A stretch of DNA of 32,402 nucleotides. Source: a bacterium (GTDB lineage: Bacteria > Pseudomonadota > Gammaproteobacteria > Nevskiales > OUC007). Within the stretch, counting starts at the first letter, position 1, and every line of letters begins with the position of its first letter. The notes beneath the pieces are model-generated. The model was not told where the DNA came from. It was given only the letters and a program-made list of their open reading frames with translations, and did no database searches. Made by a program: the position numbers and the translations under genes. Positions 9,589-17,336 of this stretch are shown piece by piece. Location: NCBI GenBank assembly GCA_018222345.1, contig JAAFAL010000020.1, forward strand, positions 1 to 32,402, read 5' to 3'.

Positions 9589-10929
9589 TCAGGTCGGAGG
9601 AATCTGAATGACGTCACCAACCCGAATGCTGTCGGACGCCAAGCCATTGAAGTCACGAATCGTGCGCATCGACGTGCGATAGCGCTGCGCAATTTGCGAC
9701 AGCGTGTCGCCACGCGACACCGTGTGTTGACGCGGCGCGGCGCCGGCCACTGTCGTCCGTGGCCGGTAGTCCTCGAAGTAGCCTTCGATACCGCGCATCA
9801 ATTGCTGCGCCATGCGCTGCTGATAGCCGGGGTCTTTCAGGCGGCGTTCTTCGTCGCGGTTGGAGATGAACGCCGTTTCGACCAGTACCGACGGAATATC
9901 CGGTGCCTTGAGCACAGCAAAACCGGCCTGTTGCACGGCCTTTTTGTGCAGTTTGTTGATGCTGCCCATTTGCGACAGCATGCGCGCGCCAACGTCAAAG
10001 CTGGCTTCCAGCGCCGCGGTTTGCGAGATGTCGATCAGCACCGAGGCAAGGATGTCGTCCTTGTCGTCCAGGCGCACACCGCCGATCAGGTCGGACTCGT
10101 TTTCGCGCTTGGCCAAAGTGCGGGCATGCTCGCTGGAGGCGCCGCGCTCGCTGAGCACGTAGATCGACGAACCATGTACACGACGATCAGTAAAGGCATC
10201 GGCATGGATGGAGATGAACAAGTCAGCTTGGGCTTCGCGCGCTTTGGCAATGCGGGTGCGCAGGCCCACGTAGTAGTCGCCATCGCGAACCAACACGGCC
10301 TTCATGCCGGGCTTGTTGTCCACCAGTTTTGCCAATCGACGGGCGATTTGCAGCGCCACGTGTTTTTCCAGCACGCCGCTTGGGCCGCGTGCGCCGGAAT
10401 CTTCGCCGCCGTGGCCAGCATCAATGGCGATGACGATGGGCTTGTAACCCAACGCAACGGGCTCGGACGGGGTGCTGAGTGTGGCCGCAGCCGTCGTCGT
10501 CCTGGCTGCTGCCAACGGCTCCACGTCAACCACCAAGCGGTGGCCATACTTGCCCTGTGGTTTCAAGATGAAAGATTTGGCCCGCGACTCGCCGGCCAGA
10601 TCGAGCACCAGCCGTAAATCATGGTCGCCACGGTTGCCGCTGCGCACACGCTTGACCGCACCGCGGCCGTCCTGGCTGGCAGGCACGGATTGCTTGCGCT
10701 GAGTTTGCTCCACATCGATCACGACGCGTGCCGGGTTTTCCAGCATGAACAGGTTGTGTTTGGCGGCGGAATCCAGGTCAAACACCACGCGCGTGGCGTC
10801 GGGGCCGGCCCACACGCGGACGTCTTCCAGCGTCGCGGCCTGCACGGCCAGCGGCAACGCAAAGCTTGCCGCTGCGAGCATTGCAGCCCACTTGCGGAGC
10901 GGGTTTGTCGTGTTGCTCGTCTGCGTCAC
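9589..10929 (-). CDS. N-acetylmuramoyl-L-alanine amidase (AmiB/AmiC type) with AMIN and LysM domains
   Basis: This is a periplasmic enzyme that cuts the stem peptide from N-acetylmuramic acid during daughter-cell separation. I favour the GTG at 10929, which has AGGGGA about 7 nt upstream; in-frame ATGs at 10953 and 10989 lack such a site. The 446-residue product has a signal peptide (about 1-31, cut near LAVQA). An AMIN domain follows (about 32-130, VRVWAGPDATRVVFDLDS). The zinc Amidase_3 domain (AIDAGHGGEDSGARGP, the Glu of LEKHVAL, LFISIHADAF, VLVETAFISN) comes next, then a C-terminal LysM (HTVSRGDTLSQIAQRY). The LysM and the place before mutL resemble E. coli AmiB. A 100-nt AT-rich stretch upstream may hold a promoter. 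Confidence 0.93.
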   Translation of the reverse strand: MTQTSNTTNPLRKWAAMLAAASFALPLAVQAATLEDVRVWAGPDATRVVFDLDSAAKHNLFMLENPARVVIDVEQTQRKQSVPASQDGRGAVKRVRSGNRGDHDLRLVLDLAGESRAKSFILKPQGKYGHRLVVDVEPLAAARTTTAAATLSTPSEPVALGYKPIVIAIDAGHGGEDSGARGPSGVLEKHVALQIARRLAKLVDNKPGMKAVLVRDGDYYVGLRTRIAKAREAQADLFISIHADAFTDRRVHGSSIYVLSERGASSEHARTLAKRENESDLIGGVRLDDKDDILASVLIDISQTAALEASFDVGARMLSQMGSINKLHKKAVQQAGFAVLKAPDIPSVLVETAFISNRDEERRLKDPGYQQRMAQQLMRGIEGYFEDYRPRTTVAGAAPRQHTVSRGDTLSQIAQRYRTSMRTIRDFNGLASDSIRVGDVIQIPPT

Positions 10930-11028
10930 TGTGATTCCCCTGCGCAGTTCCATAGCTGGAAGATACTGCACAGGGATCAGTAAAGGCAAGGGTTTTTTCT
11001 ATGTTTTTATGACTTTACTATCTCTTTG

Positions 11029-11514
11029 TCAGGCAACACTTTCCAAATAGCTGCTAAGGCATTGAATAATTCTTTCGCCGCGAGGCGTGAGCCCGTTGAT
11101 GACAACCGAGCGTGCCTCGTCTGCGTAATCCAACACAACGCTGGCATCGACGGTGGGCAAAAACTCGCCAGCACGGGCCGGCCATTCCACCAACCAAACA
11201 CCACTACTCTCCTCTACACCCAGTTCGACAAAGGCCTCTGGCGCCTCCAACCGGTATAGGTCCATATGCAGCACCGGCGGCGCGGTGTCGTACGGTTCCA
11301 CCAGCGTGTAAGTCGGGCTTTTGACCGTGCCAGCGTGCCCCAGCGCCTGAACGAAACCACGTGCCAGCGTCGTTTTGCCTGCGCCAAGTGGGCCTTGCAG
11401 GGTGATTACGACACGCATCTGAGCAGTGGCTGATGCCTGCTCTACGCTGGCTGCGAGCGCTGCGCCAAGCGCCAATGTCGCGGGCTCATCGGCTAGCTTG
11501 CAGGTTTGTTTCAT
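11029..11514 (-). CDS. tsaE: tRNA threonylcarbamoyladenosine biosynthesis ATPase TsaE
   Basis: TsaE is the small P-loop ATPase that works with TsaB and TsaD to transfer the threonylcarbamoyl group to A37 of ANN-decoding tRNAs. The 161-residue protein has the P-loop GPLGAGKT at 41-48. It is followed by the family motifs VKSPTYTLVEPYD, LHMDLYRL, and GVWLVEWPARAGEFLP. Its ATG overlaps the nnr stop by 4 nt (ATGA). Length and motifs are standard for the family, and the nnr-tsaE-amidase order is the same as in E. coli (yjeF-yjeE-amiB). Confidence 0.95.
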   Translation of the reverse strand: MKQTCKLADEPATLALGAALAASVEQASATAQMRVVITLQGPLGAGKTTLARGFVQALGHAGTVKSPTYTLVEPYDTAPPVLHMDLYRLEAPEAFVELGVEESSGVWLVEWPARAGEFLPTVDASVVLDYADEARSVVINGLTPRGERIIQCLSSYLESVA

Positions 11515-12998
11515 GAATTGAGCACGGCGCGCAACTGCGCAATCACATCGCTGGGCAACAGGCCACGCTGGCCCGTTTCCGCGGCGCGGTCGCCGGCCAC
11601 AGCATGTGCCAACACAGCCAGCCGCGCAGCCTCGGGCAAGTCAAACCCCTGCGCAATGAGCGCGGCAATAACACCTGTGAGCACATCGCCCATGCCGCCC
11701 ACGGCCATGCCGGGGTTGCCCGCCGCGCACATGGCCGGTGGCGCATCTGCGGTGGCAATCAAACTCCCCTGGCCTTTGAGCACCGCCACGGCGCCCGTCA
11801 GCGCGGCCAACTCGCGCGCAGCAGCGAAGCGATCTTGCTGGATTTTGTCCGTGTCACACGCCAGCAAGCGCGCGGCTTCGCCGGGGTGCGGCGTGATGAC
11901 GGCATTGTTCAGCGGCCACGAGCGATTTTGCGCCAACAAATTCAGCGCATCGGCGTCAAACACTGTCGGCAGACCAACCGCCAGCACGCGATCCAGTAAA
12001 GCCTTAGCCCAAGCGTCCTGCCCCAGCCCGGGCCCGATGGCGACAACAGTCGCTGCGCTTAGAGCCTGATCCACGTCGCCGATATTTTCTACCGCGCAAA
12101 CCATGGCCTCGGCCTGCGCCGAGACAATGGCCGAAACATGATCCGGCCGCGTGGCCACAGTGACCAGCCCAGCACCGGCACGCAGCGCCGCCTGCGTGGC
12201 CAATACCGCTGCGCCCGGCATGCCGTAATTGCCGCCAACAATCAGCACGTGGCCATGCTGGCCTTTGTGCGCAGCGGCCGACCGCGCCGGCAGCGCATTC
12301 AACATATCGTTTGACATGCAGTAGGCAATCGGCTGCTGGGTGGCGCGCGCAGGCTCGGGCAAGTCCAGCGGCGCGTGAACAACGTCGCCAGCCAGGGTTG
12401 CGCCCTGGCCCATGAACAATCCTGGCGTCTGACCAATAAAGCTGGCCGTCACATCGGCCCGCACGGCAGCGCCAAGCACTGCGCCCGTATCGCCATGCAG
12501 GCCGCTGGGGATATCCAGCGCCAAGACGGGTGCTTTGCTGTTGTTGAGTTGCGCGATCGCCTCAGCCTGGGCGCTACGCACCTGGCCATCCAGGCCACTG
12601 CCCAGCATCGCATCGATCACCACATCGGCATTACGTAGCCACGACGGATCGAACGGATGAATGGGTTCGCCTGTGGCTTGCCAGGCCGCCAAGGCCTGCG
12701 CCGCCTCGCCGCCCTTGTCGGCAATACGCTGCGCATCGCCAAGCAAGCAGACCACGGGGTCCAGCCCGGCGGCCAAGGCCTGCCGCGCCAGATCAATGCC
12801 ATCGCCGCCGTTATTGCCCGTACCAGCCACCACAACAATGCGCCGCGCTCGGGGCCAGCGCTGTTGCAACAGGTGCAGGGCCGCCGCGGCCGCCTGCTGC
12901 ATGAGGCCATAGCCATCGACTCCGTAATCGTCGATGGCGGCGCGATCCAGCGCCCGGACTTGCTCGCTTCGATACAATGCTGTGCCTAGCCCGAACAT
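11511..12998 (-). CDS. nnr: Bifunctional NAD(P)HX epimerase / ADP-dependent NAD(P)HX dehydratase
   Basis: This fused repair enzyme restores hydrated NADH and NADPH. The epimerase half (about 1-215) shows DYGVDGYGLMQQAAAAAL, VVAGTGNNGGDGIDLAR and VIDAMLGSGLDG. The dehydratase half (about 230-495, ribokinase-like) shows GKGQHGHVLIVGG-type sequence (HKGQHGHVLIVGG), ATVVAIGPGLGQD, FDADALNLLA, VITPHPGEAARLL, AVLKGQGSLIA and GNPGMAVGGMGDVLTGVIAALIAQG. The 495 residues fit the fused family. It is the first gene of the minus-strand superoperon and diverges from queG. A possible promoter lies just upstream in an AT-rich patch. Confidence 0.95.
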   Translation of the reverse strand: MFGLGTALYRSEQVRALDRAAIDDYGVDGYGLMQQAAAAALHLLQQRWPRARRIVVVAGTGNNGGDGIDLARQALAAGLDPVVCLLGDAQRIADKGGEAAQALAAWQATGEPIHPFDPSWLRNADVVIDAMLGSGLDGQVRSAQAEAIAQLNNSKAPVLALDIPSGLHGDTGAVLGAAVRADVTASFIGQTPGLFMGQGATLAGDVVHAPLDLPEPARATQQPIAYCMSNDMLNALPARSAAAHKGQHGHVLIVGGNYGMPGAAVLATQAALRAGAGLVTVATRPDHVSAIVSAQAEAMVCAVENIGDVDQALSAATVVAIGPGLGQDAWAKALLDRVLAVGLPTVFDADALNLLAQNRSWPLNNAVITPHPGEAARLLACDTDKIQQDRFAAARELAALTGAVAVLKGQGSLIATADAPPAMCAAGNPGMAVGGMGDVLTGVIAALIAQGFDLPEAARLAVLAHAVAGDRAAETGQRGLLPSDVIAQLRAVLNS

Positions 12999-13020
12999 TT
13001 CACGCGACCGCTTGATGAAA

Positions 13021-13049
13021 AATATAACTGCATGAAATATATTGAATAA
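13021..13049 (-). promoter_or_regulatory. Possible promoter for the nnr superoperon
   Basis: Reading the minus strand, TTATTC (13049-13044), a 17-nt spacer, then TATATT (13026-13021) lie in an AT-rich patch that stands out from the GC-rich surroundings, about 22 nt upstream of the nnr start codon. The -10 box matches five of six consensus positions; the -35 is weak. This is a prediction only. Confidence 0.3.
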
Positions 13050-13093
13050 TTCAGGGGCTTATGAAAACTTGTCCCGGCTTGAGCATCGCTTGT

Positions 13094-13210
13094 GTAGAAG
13101 CTGGCTTGTCTCGGCCGCCCTAGACTTGCTCTTCACTCCAAACGTAGCTATTGCTACGTTTCTCGCTCCAGAGCGGCGCCCAGAACAACCGATCCGGCGC
13201 CAGCTTCTAC
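13094..13210. repeat. Dispersed repeat with 12-bp terminal inverted repeats (copy 1)
   Basis: GTAGAAGCTGGC (13094-13105) and GCCAGCTTCTAC (13199-13210) are perfect inverted ends of a 117-bp segment. Inside is the hairpin AAACGTAGC-TATT-GCTACGTTT (13140-13161). Positions 13123-13185 are identical over 63 nt, on the opposite strand, to 30626-30688, and weaker similarity extends on both sides. The segment lies between the divergent nnr and queG genes, where no other gene is visible. It looks like a small non-coding mobile or structured repeat; which family is unknown to me. Confidence 0.75.
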
Positions 13211-13259
13211 GCATCACGTGAATTGTTCAGGCTAGCATCGCCACATTATGGAGGGTCTC

Positions 13260-14375
13260 GTGGCACATGCCGACCCCGCCGCGGCAAATTCCGACGCCGG
13301 CGCATTGCAGCGCATTGCCGACGCGCTGCCCGAATGGGCGGCAGCGCAAGGTTTCAATGGCCTGGGCATTACCCGGATTGCGCTGGATGCCGATGCAGCC
13401 CACCTGCGTAAGTGGTTAGACCGCGCACACCACGGCAGCATGGACTGGATGGCGCGCCATGCCGCGCTGCGTAGCGACCCGGCCGCGCTGCACCCCGGCA
13501 CGATCCGTGTGGTCTCCGTGCGCATGCCCTACTTGCCGGAATCAATCCAACAGGCCGAAGCAGCGTTGGGTGACAGCAGCCGGGCCTACATCAGCCGCTA
13601 CGCCCTGGGGCGCGACTATCACAAGCTGATGCGCAAACGCCTGAAAAAACTTGGCGCGCAGATCGAACAAGCCATCGCCGAAGCCTTGCCCAGCCTACGC
13701 GCCGACCAGCGCCCGTTTGTCGATAGCGGACCGGTGCTGGAAAAAGCCCTGGCACGCGATGCGCGGCTGGGCTGGATCGGCAAACACACGCTGTTGCTGC
13801 AGCGCGACCAGGGCTCGTTCTTTTTCCTTGGCGAATTGCTGACCAACCTACCGCTACCGGAAACCCAGGCCGCGCCAGTCCGCGATCTGTGTGGCAGTTG
13901 CAGCGCCTGCATCGACATTTGCCCGACCGGCGCCATCATCGGCCCGCAGCAATTGGATGCGCGGCGGTGTATTTCCTACCTGACCATCGAGCACGACGGG
14001 CCGATCCCGCTTGAGCTGCGCGCCGACATTGGCAACCGCATTTTCGGCTGCGACGACTGCCAACTGGTGTGCCCGTGGAACCGCCACGCCACGCCCAGCC
14101 GCGAGGCCGACTTTGCCCCGCGCCATGGCCTGGACACCGCGACGCTGCTGGAGTTGTGGGCCTGGGACGAAGCCACCTGGCTGCGCAACACCGAAGGCAT
14201 GGCGCTGCGCCGCGCCGGTTGGCAGGGCTGGCGGCGGAACTTGGCTGTGGCGCTGGGCAATGCGCCGCCTTTACCAGAAGCAGTACAAGCCTTGGAAGCC
14301 GCCAAGCCCGATGCAAGCGATCTAGTTACCGAGCACATCGAATGGGCGATTACCCGACTGACTCAGGCATGCTGA
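13260..14375 (+). CDS. queG: Epoxyqueuosine reductase QueG
   Basis: QueG is a cobalamin-dependent iron-sulfur enzyme that reduces epoxyqueuosine to queuosine in tRNA, the last step of the pathway. I place the start at GTG 13260, preceded by GGAGGG; the ATG at 13248 would swallow that site, but the choice is not certain. The 371-residue product carries PFVDSGPVLEK, whose Asp (about 155) corresponds to the proposed catalytic acid. LGWIGKHTLLLQ follows. Two [4Fe-4S] motifs are present: CGSCSACIDICP (211-222) and CDDCQLVCPW (264-273). HEAT-like repeats make up the C-terminus. It diverges from nnr as in E. coli (yjeS/yjeF), and its 3' end overlaps the convergent next gene by 13 nt. Confidence 0.95.
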   Translation: MAHADPAAANSDAGALQRIADALPEWAAAQGFNGLGITRIALDADAAHLRKWLDRAHHGSMDWMARHAALRSDPAALHPGTIRVVSVRMPYLPESIQQAEAALGDSSRAYISRYALGRDYHKLMRKRLKKLGAQIEQAIAEALPSLRADQRPFVDSGPVLEKALARDARLGWIGKHTLLLQRDQGSFFFLGELLTNLPLPETQAAPVRDLCGSCSACIDICPTGAIIGPQQLDARRCISYLTIEHDGPIPLELRADIGNRIFGCDDCQLVCPWNRHATPSREADFAPRHGLDTATLLELWAWDEATWLRNTEGMALRRAGWQGWRRNLAVALGNAPPLPEAVQALEAAKPDASDLVTEHIEWAITRLTQAC

Positions 14376-14884
14376 TGTGGCTTGCGGCCTAAGCGCCGCG
14401 CCGCGTGCGCACAGCCGCGGCAGCCGCCGGACATCAGCGCCCAAACAAGCAGCCCGCCCAGCACCGCAAACAGTAGGTGGTCGGGCGAAAATCCAAAACC
14501 TGGTTTGAAGCTGTCCCAAGTGGCACGCAGGTCGGCTTTGCGCGCATCAGTGAGCATGTGCTGCGCCGCCGATACTGGCCCAGCGCGCATCTCGCTAACG
14601 GCGCGCGTGTACCAGGCCACTGCATTGGCGATTTGCGTCACCGCATCTGCCGTTTCACGCACGCTGGCATCGTCATTGCGGCGGTACGCGGCCACCAGCG
14701 AAGCCAAACTGCCATTGTGGTGGCGGTCGGCGATGCGCTGAAACGGGGCCAAGTCGGCCTGGGCCTGTACTTGGCGGCCCTCGATGCGTTGCTGGTATTG
14801 CTGCGCAAAACTGGGAACGGCTGCAGCGGCCAACACGCAGGCAATCAGCAGCAAGCGGTCGGCAAACCCGGCCAGCCAGCGCAT
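14363..14884 (-). CDS. DUF2937-like membrane protein of unknown function
   Basis: This is a 173-residue protein. An N-terminal hydrophobic segment (about 7-27, FADRLLLIACVLAAAAVPSF) is followed by FAQQYQQRIEGRQVQAQADLAPFQ and a helical charged middle. A second hydrophobic segment (about 133-151, HLLFAVLGGLLVWALMSGG) comes next, then a basic, His-ended tail. The pattern fits the DUF2937 family, for which I know no biochemical function. The ATG at 14884 sits directly against the end of a MITE. Without the element, the start codon would overlap the pgi stop as TAATG, so this gene was probably translationally coupled to pgi. No Shine-Dalgarno sequence is visible in the element end that now precedes it, so expression may be reduced. 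Confidence 0.75.
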   Translation of the reverse strand: MRWLAGFADRLLLIACVLAAAAVPSFAQQYQQRIEGRQVQAQADLAPFQRIADRHHNGSLASLVAAYRRNDDASVRETADAVTQIANAVAWYTRAVSEMRAGPVSAAQHMLTDARKADLRATWDSFKPGFGFSPDHLLFAVLGGLLVWALMSGGCRGCAHAARRLGRKPHQHA

Positions 14885-14886
14885 TA

Positions 14887-15151
14887 GGGCCTGTTCACAC
14901 TATTTGAATGCGCCTCGCCGAAGGCCGATTTTTTCTCAGACAAGGCGCGCTGAGTGCCGTTTAGCAAGGCTAAACCAGCGATGCGCAACGCTGCATGAGG
15001 AAAAATTGGTCCGGCCCGAAGGGTTGGCCCTGAAATCAGGCCATCCGGCGTTGCTCGTCGTTCATTTGGAATGACCAAACATCTCTCCTCGCGCCTTGCC
15101 TGGCCTGATTTCAGGGTCAACGCGGCGCATTCAAATAGTGTGAACAGGCCC
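14887..15151. mobile_element. 265-bp MITE with 27-bp perfect terminal inverted repeats and TA flanks (copy 1)
   Basis: The ends 14887-14913 and 15125-15151 are perfect 27-bp inverted repeats beginning GGGCCTGTTCACAC. TA is present on both sides (14885-14886 and 15152-15153), consistent with a TA target duplication as made by IS630/Tc1-mariner-type or some IS5-type transposases. Internal structure includes 16-bp perfect inverted arms (15028-15043 and 15101-15116) and a short hairpin, TTCATTTGGAATGA. There is no transposase. A second copy of exactly the same length lies at 24392-24656. The element separates pgi from the DUF2937-like gene. Confidence 0.88.
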
Positions 15152-16788
15152 TAGCTAGCCATCTTGGCGATCAATGCCGTGGTTGAAGCGTCGTGCGCTT
15201 GCGCCTCGCCGCCGCTCAATTCGGCATCAATCACGGTGGCCAATTGCTTGCCCAACTCGACGCCCCATTGGTCGAAGGCGTTGATGTCCCACAGCACGCT
15301 TTGCACGAACACCTTGTGCTCATACAGCGCGATCAGGCTGCCCAATGTGTTGGCATCCACGGTTGGCAACACAATGGTTGTGCTGGGGCGGTTGCCGGTA
15401 AAGACGCGATGCGGGATGGCGGCCTCCAGCGCGTCGCCGGCCAAGCCTTTCGCGGTCAGTTCTTCACGCACCTGCTCCGCCGTTTTGCCACACATCAGCG
15501 CCTCGCTTTGCGCCAGGCAATTGGCCACCAGCATGCGGTGCTGATGATCGACATCGTGGCCGAGCTTTTTCGGCAGGATGAAATCCACCGGCAGCGCTTG
15601 CGGGCCCTGGTGCAGCATTTGGAAGAAGGCATGCTGGCCGTTGGTGCCGATGTCACCCCAAAGGCTGACAATGGTTTGCCGCGGCACGGGCGCGCCACCG
15701 CGGGTAACGCCCTTGCCCGTGGATTCCATCTCAAGCTGTTGCAGGTAGGCCGGCAGCCGCGCAAGCGCCTGCGCATACGGCACAATGACTTGGCTGGGCA
15801 GGCCGAGGGCATTGGTATTCCAGATGCCGATCAGGCCCAGCCAGACCGGCAGGTTTTCACGCAGCGGCGCAGTTTGAAAGTGCTCATCCATCGCATGCGC
15901 GCCAGCGAGTAAATCGCGAAAGCTATCCATGCCCACAGCCAGTGCAATGGACAAACCCACCGCCGACCACAGCGAATAGCGCCCTCCGACCCAATCCCAG
16001 AAACCGAACATATTGTCGGTGTCGATACCGAAGTCGGCCACAGCGGCGTGGTTGGTCGAAACTGCTACAAAGTGTTTGGCGACGTCGGCGTCATCACCCA
16101 ATTTCCCGAGCAACCACGCTTTCGCGGTCGCGGCATTTGCCAGCGTTTCGGCGGTGCCAAAACTTTTGCTTGTGACAATAAACAGCGTCGTCGCGGCATC
16201 CAGGCCGGCGCACACGCGGGTAATTTCGGTGGCATCGACGTTGCTGACGAAGTGCACCTGCAGCGGCTGCTCGCCAGCCACCAGCGCCTCGCAAACCATG
16301 CGCGGGCCCAGGTCGGAGCCGCCTATGCCGATGTTCACGACATCGGTGATGCGCTGGCCCGTGTGGCCCAGCCAATCGCCATCGCGCACGCGCGTGGTGA
16401 ACGCTGCCACGCGGTCGAGCACCTCATGAACATCGCCCATGACCGGCTCGCCCAATGCGGCAAAGTCGGCCTCACGCGGCGCGCGCAATGCGGGGTGCAG
16501 CACGGCGCGGCCTTCAGTGTGGTTGATTGGCTCGCCGGCGAACAGGCGGGCAATCCAACTGGGCAGATCCGCGGCGTCGGCCAGCGCAAACAGGGCGTCT
16601 AGGCTGGCAGCATCGACACGCTGTTTGGAAAAATCCGCATACAGGCCACAGGCTTCGACGCCCATGGCGCCGACACGGCCGGGTTCAGCCGCAAACAACT
16701 CGTTGAGGGTGGTACCGCCGAGCGCGTGTGCGGCGGCATCAATTTGTGCCCAGGCCACCTCGCGGCGGGGCGTGGTGGACTGCGTCAT
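15151..16788 (-). CDS. pgi: Glucose-6-phosphate isomerase
   Basis: The enzyme interconverts glucose 6-phosphate and fructose 6-phosphate in glycolysis and gluconeogenesis. The 545-residue length is normal. Hallmarks are NIGIGGSDLGPRM, FVSNVDATEI, TSKSFGTAETLANA (family norm TSKTFTTxET), the signature DWVGGRYSLWSAVGLSIAL, GTNGQHAFFQMLHQG with its catalytic His, and the C-terminal HKVFVQSVLWDINAFDQWGV. The stop codon is TAG, made of the TA insertion site plus the first G of the adjoining MITE; without the element it would be TAA. It lies 15 nt downstream of panD and is likely co-transcribed with it. Confidence 0.96.
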   Translation of the reverse strand: MTQSTTPRREVAWAQIDAAAHALGGTTLNELFAAEPGRVGAMGVEACGLYADFSKQRVDAASLDALFALADAADLPSWIARLFAGEPINHTEGRAVLHPALRAPREADFAALGEPVMGDVHEVLDRVAAFTTRVRDGDWLGHTGQRITDVVNIGIGGSDLGPRMVCEALVAGEQPLQVHFVSNVDATEITRVCAGLDAATTLFIVTSKSFGTAETLANAATAKAWLLGKLGDDADVAKHFVAVSTNHAAVADFGIDTDNMFGFWDWVGGRYSLWSAVGLSIALAVGMDSFRDLLAGAHAMDEHFQTAPLRENLPVWLGLIGIWNTNALGLPSQVIVPYAQALARLPAYLQQLEMESTGKGVTRGGAPVPRQTIVSLWGDIGTNGQHAFFQMLHQGPQALPVDFILPKKLGHDVDHQHRMLVANCLAQSEALMCGKTAEQVREELTAKGLAGDALEAAIPHRVFTGNRPSTTIVLPTVDANTLGSLIALYEHKVFVQSVLWDINAFDQWGVELGKQLATVIDAELSGGEAQAHDASTTALIAKMAS

Positions 16789-16803
16789 GGGCTGGGTACC
16801 GAG

Positions 16804-17184
16804 TTAAGCCGCTTGGACGGGGATGGTGTTGCGCGTGTGCGTGATGTTGTTGTGCTCGTCGCAGTACACCAGCTTGGGCTTGTGATTGCTGGCTTGCGCC
16901 TCGTCCATGCCGCAATAGGCGGCGATGATCACGCGGTCGCCGGGGCTGGCGCGGTGGGCGGCTGCGCCGTTGACCGAAATAATCTTGGAACCCGCCTCGG
17001 CGCGGATCGCGTAAGTCTCGAACCGCTCACCATTGGTGACGTTGTAGATCTGGATTTGCTCGTACTCGTGAATACCCGAGGCACGCAACAAATCGTCGTC
17101 GATGGCGCAGGAGCCTTCGTAGTCGAGTTCGGCGTGGGTGACACACGCGCGGTGCAATTTGGCTTTGAGCAGTGTGACGTTCAT
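16804..17184 (-). CDS. panD: Aspartate 1-decarboxylase (pyruvoyl enzyme precursor)
   Basis: The product makes beta-alanine from aspartate for pantothenate and coenzyme A synthesis. The 126-residue proenzyme contains the self-cleavage site Gly24-Ser25 within [11 protein letters not shown], so Ser25 becomes the pyruvoyl group. Other conserved parts are [29 protein letters not shown] and [12 protein letters not shown]. Its ATG has GAGG about 6 nt upstream. A 152-nt gap with a plausible promoter separates it from panC, so panD-pgi may be a separate transcription unit from panB-panC. Confidence 0.96.
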   Translation of the reverse strand: MNVTLLKAKLHRACVTHAELDYEGSCAIDDDLLRASGIHEYEQIQIYNVTNGERFETYAIRAEAGSKIISVNGAAAHRASPGDRVIIAAYCGMDEAQASNHKPKLVYCDEHNNITHTRNTIPVQAA

Positions 17185-17212
17185 GGCGAACCTCGCAAGC
17201 GATTACCAACCC

Positions 17213-17240
17213 AATATGGGCGCAAGTCGCTGATTTTCAA
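17213..17240 (-). promoter_or_regulatory. Probable sigma-70 promoter for panD-pgi
   Basis: On the minus strand, TTGAAA (17240-17235) is followed by a 16-nt spacer and CATATT (17218-17213). The matches are five of six and four of six consensus positions, about 29 nt before the panD ATG. It lies in the only sizeable non-coding gap of the pan cluster. Confidence 0.4.
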
Positions 17241-17336
17241 TAACTTGAGTGAATAACAGTCGCGCGAGGGTCGTCCATGGCCAGCCGCCGCTGTCAGCAG
17301 TGATAGCGGTTATTTTACCGGCGTGAATACCTGCGC

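Noticed and set aside
9569-9597. Inverted repeat CCGACCT...AGGTCGG spanning the amidase stop
   Set aside because: Arms are 7 bp, the loop is 15 nt and no U-run follows, so chance is a fair explanation in GC-rich DNA.
14784-15074. Open frames inside both MITE copies ending in the same peptide (GLALKSGHPALLVVHLE)
   Set aside because: The shared peptide is just the translation of the shared repeat. Start regions differ, one frame begins inside a neighbouring gene, and there is no transposase-like sequence.
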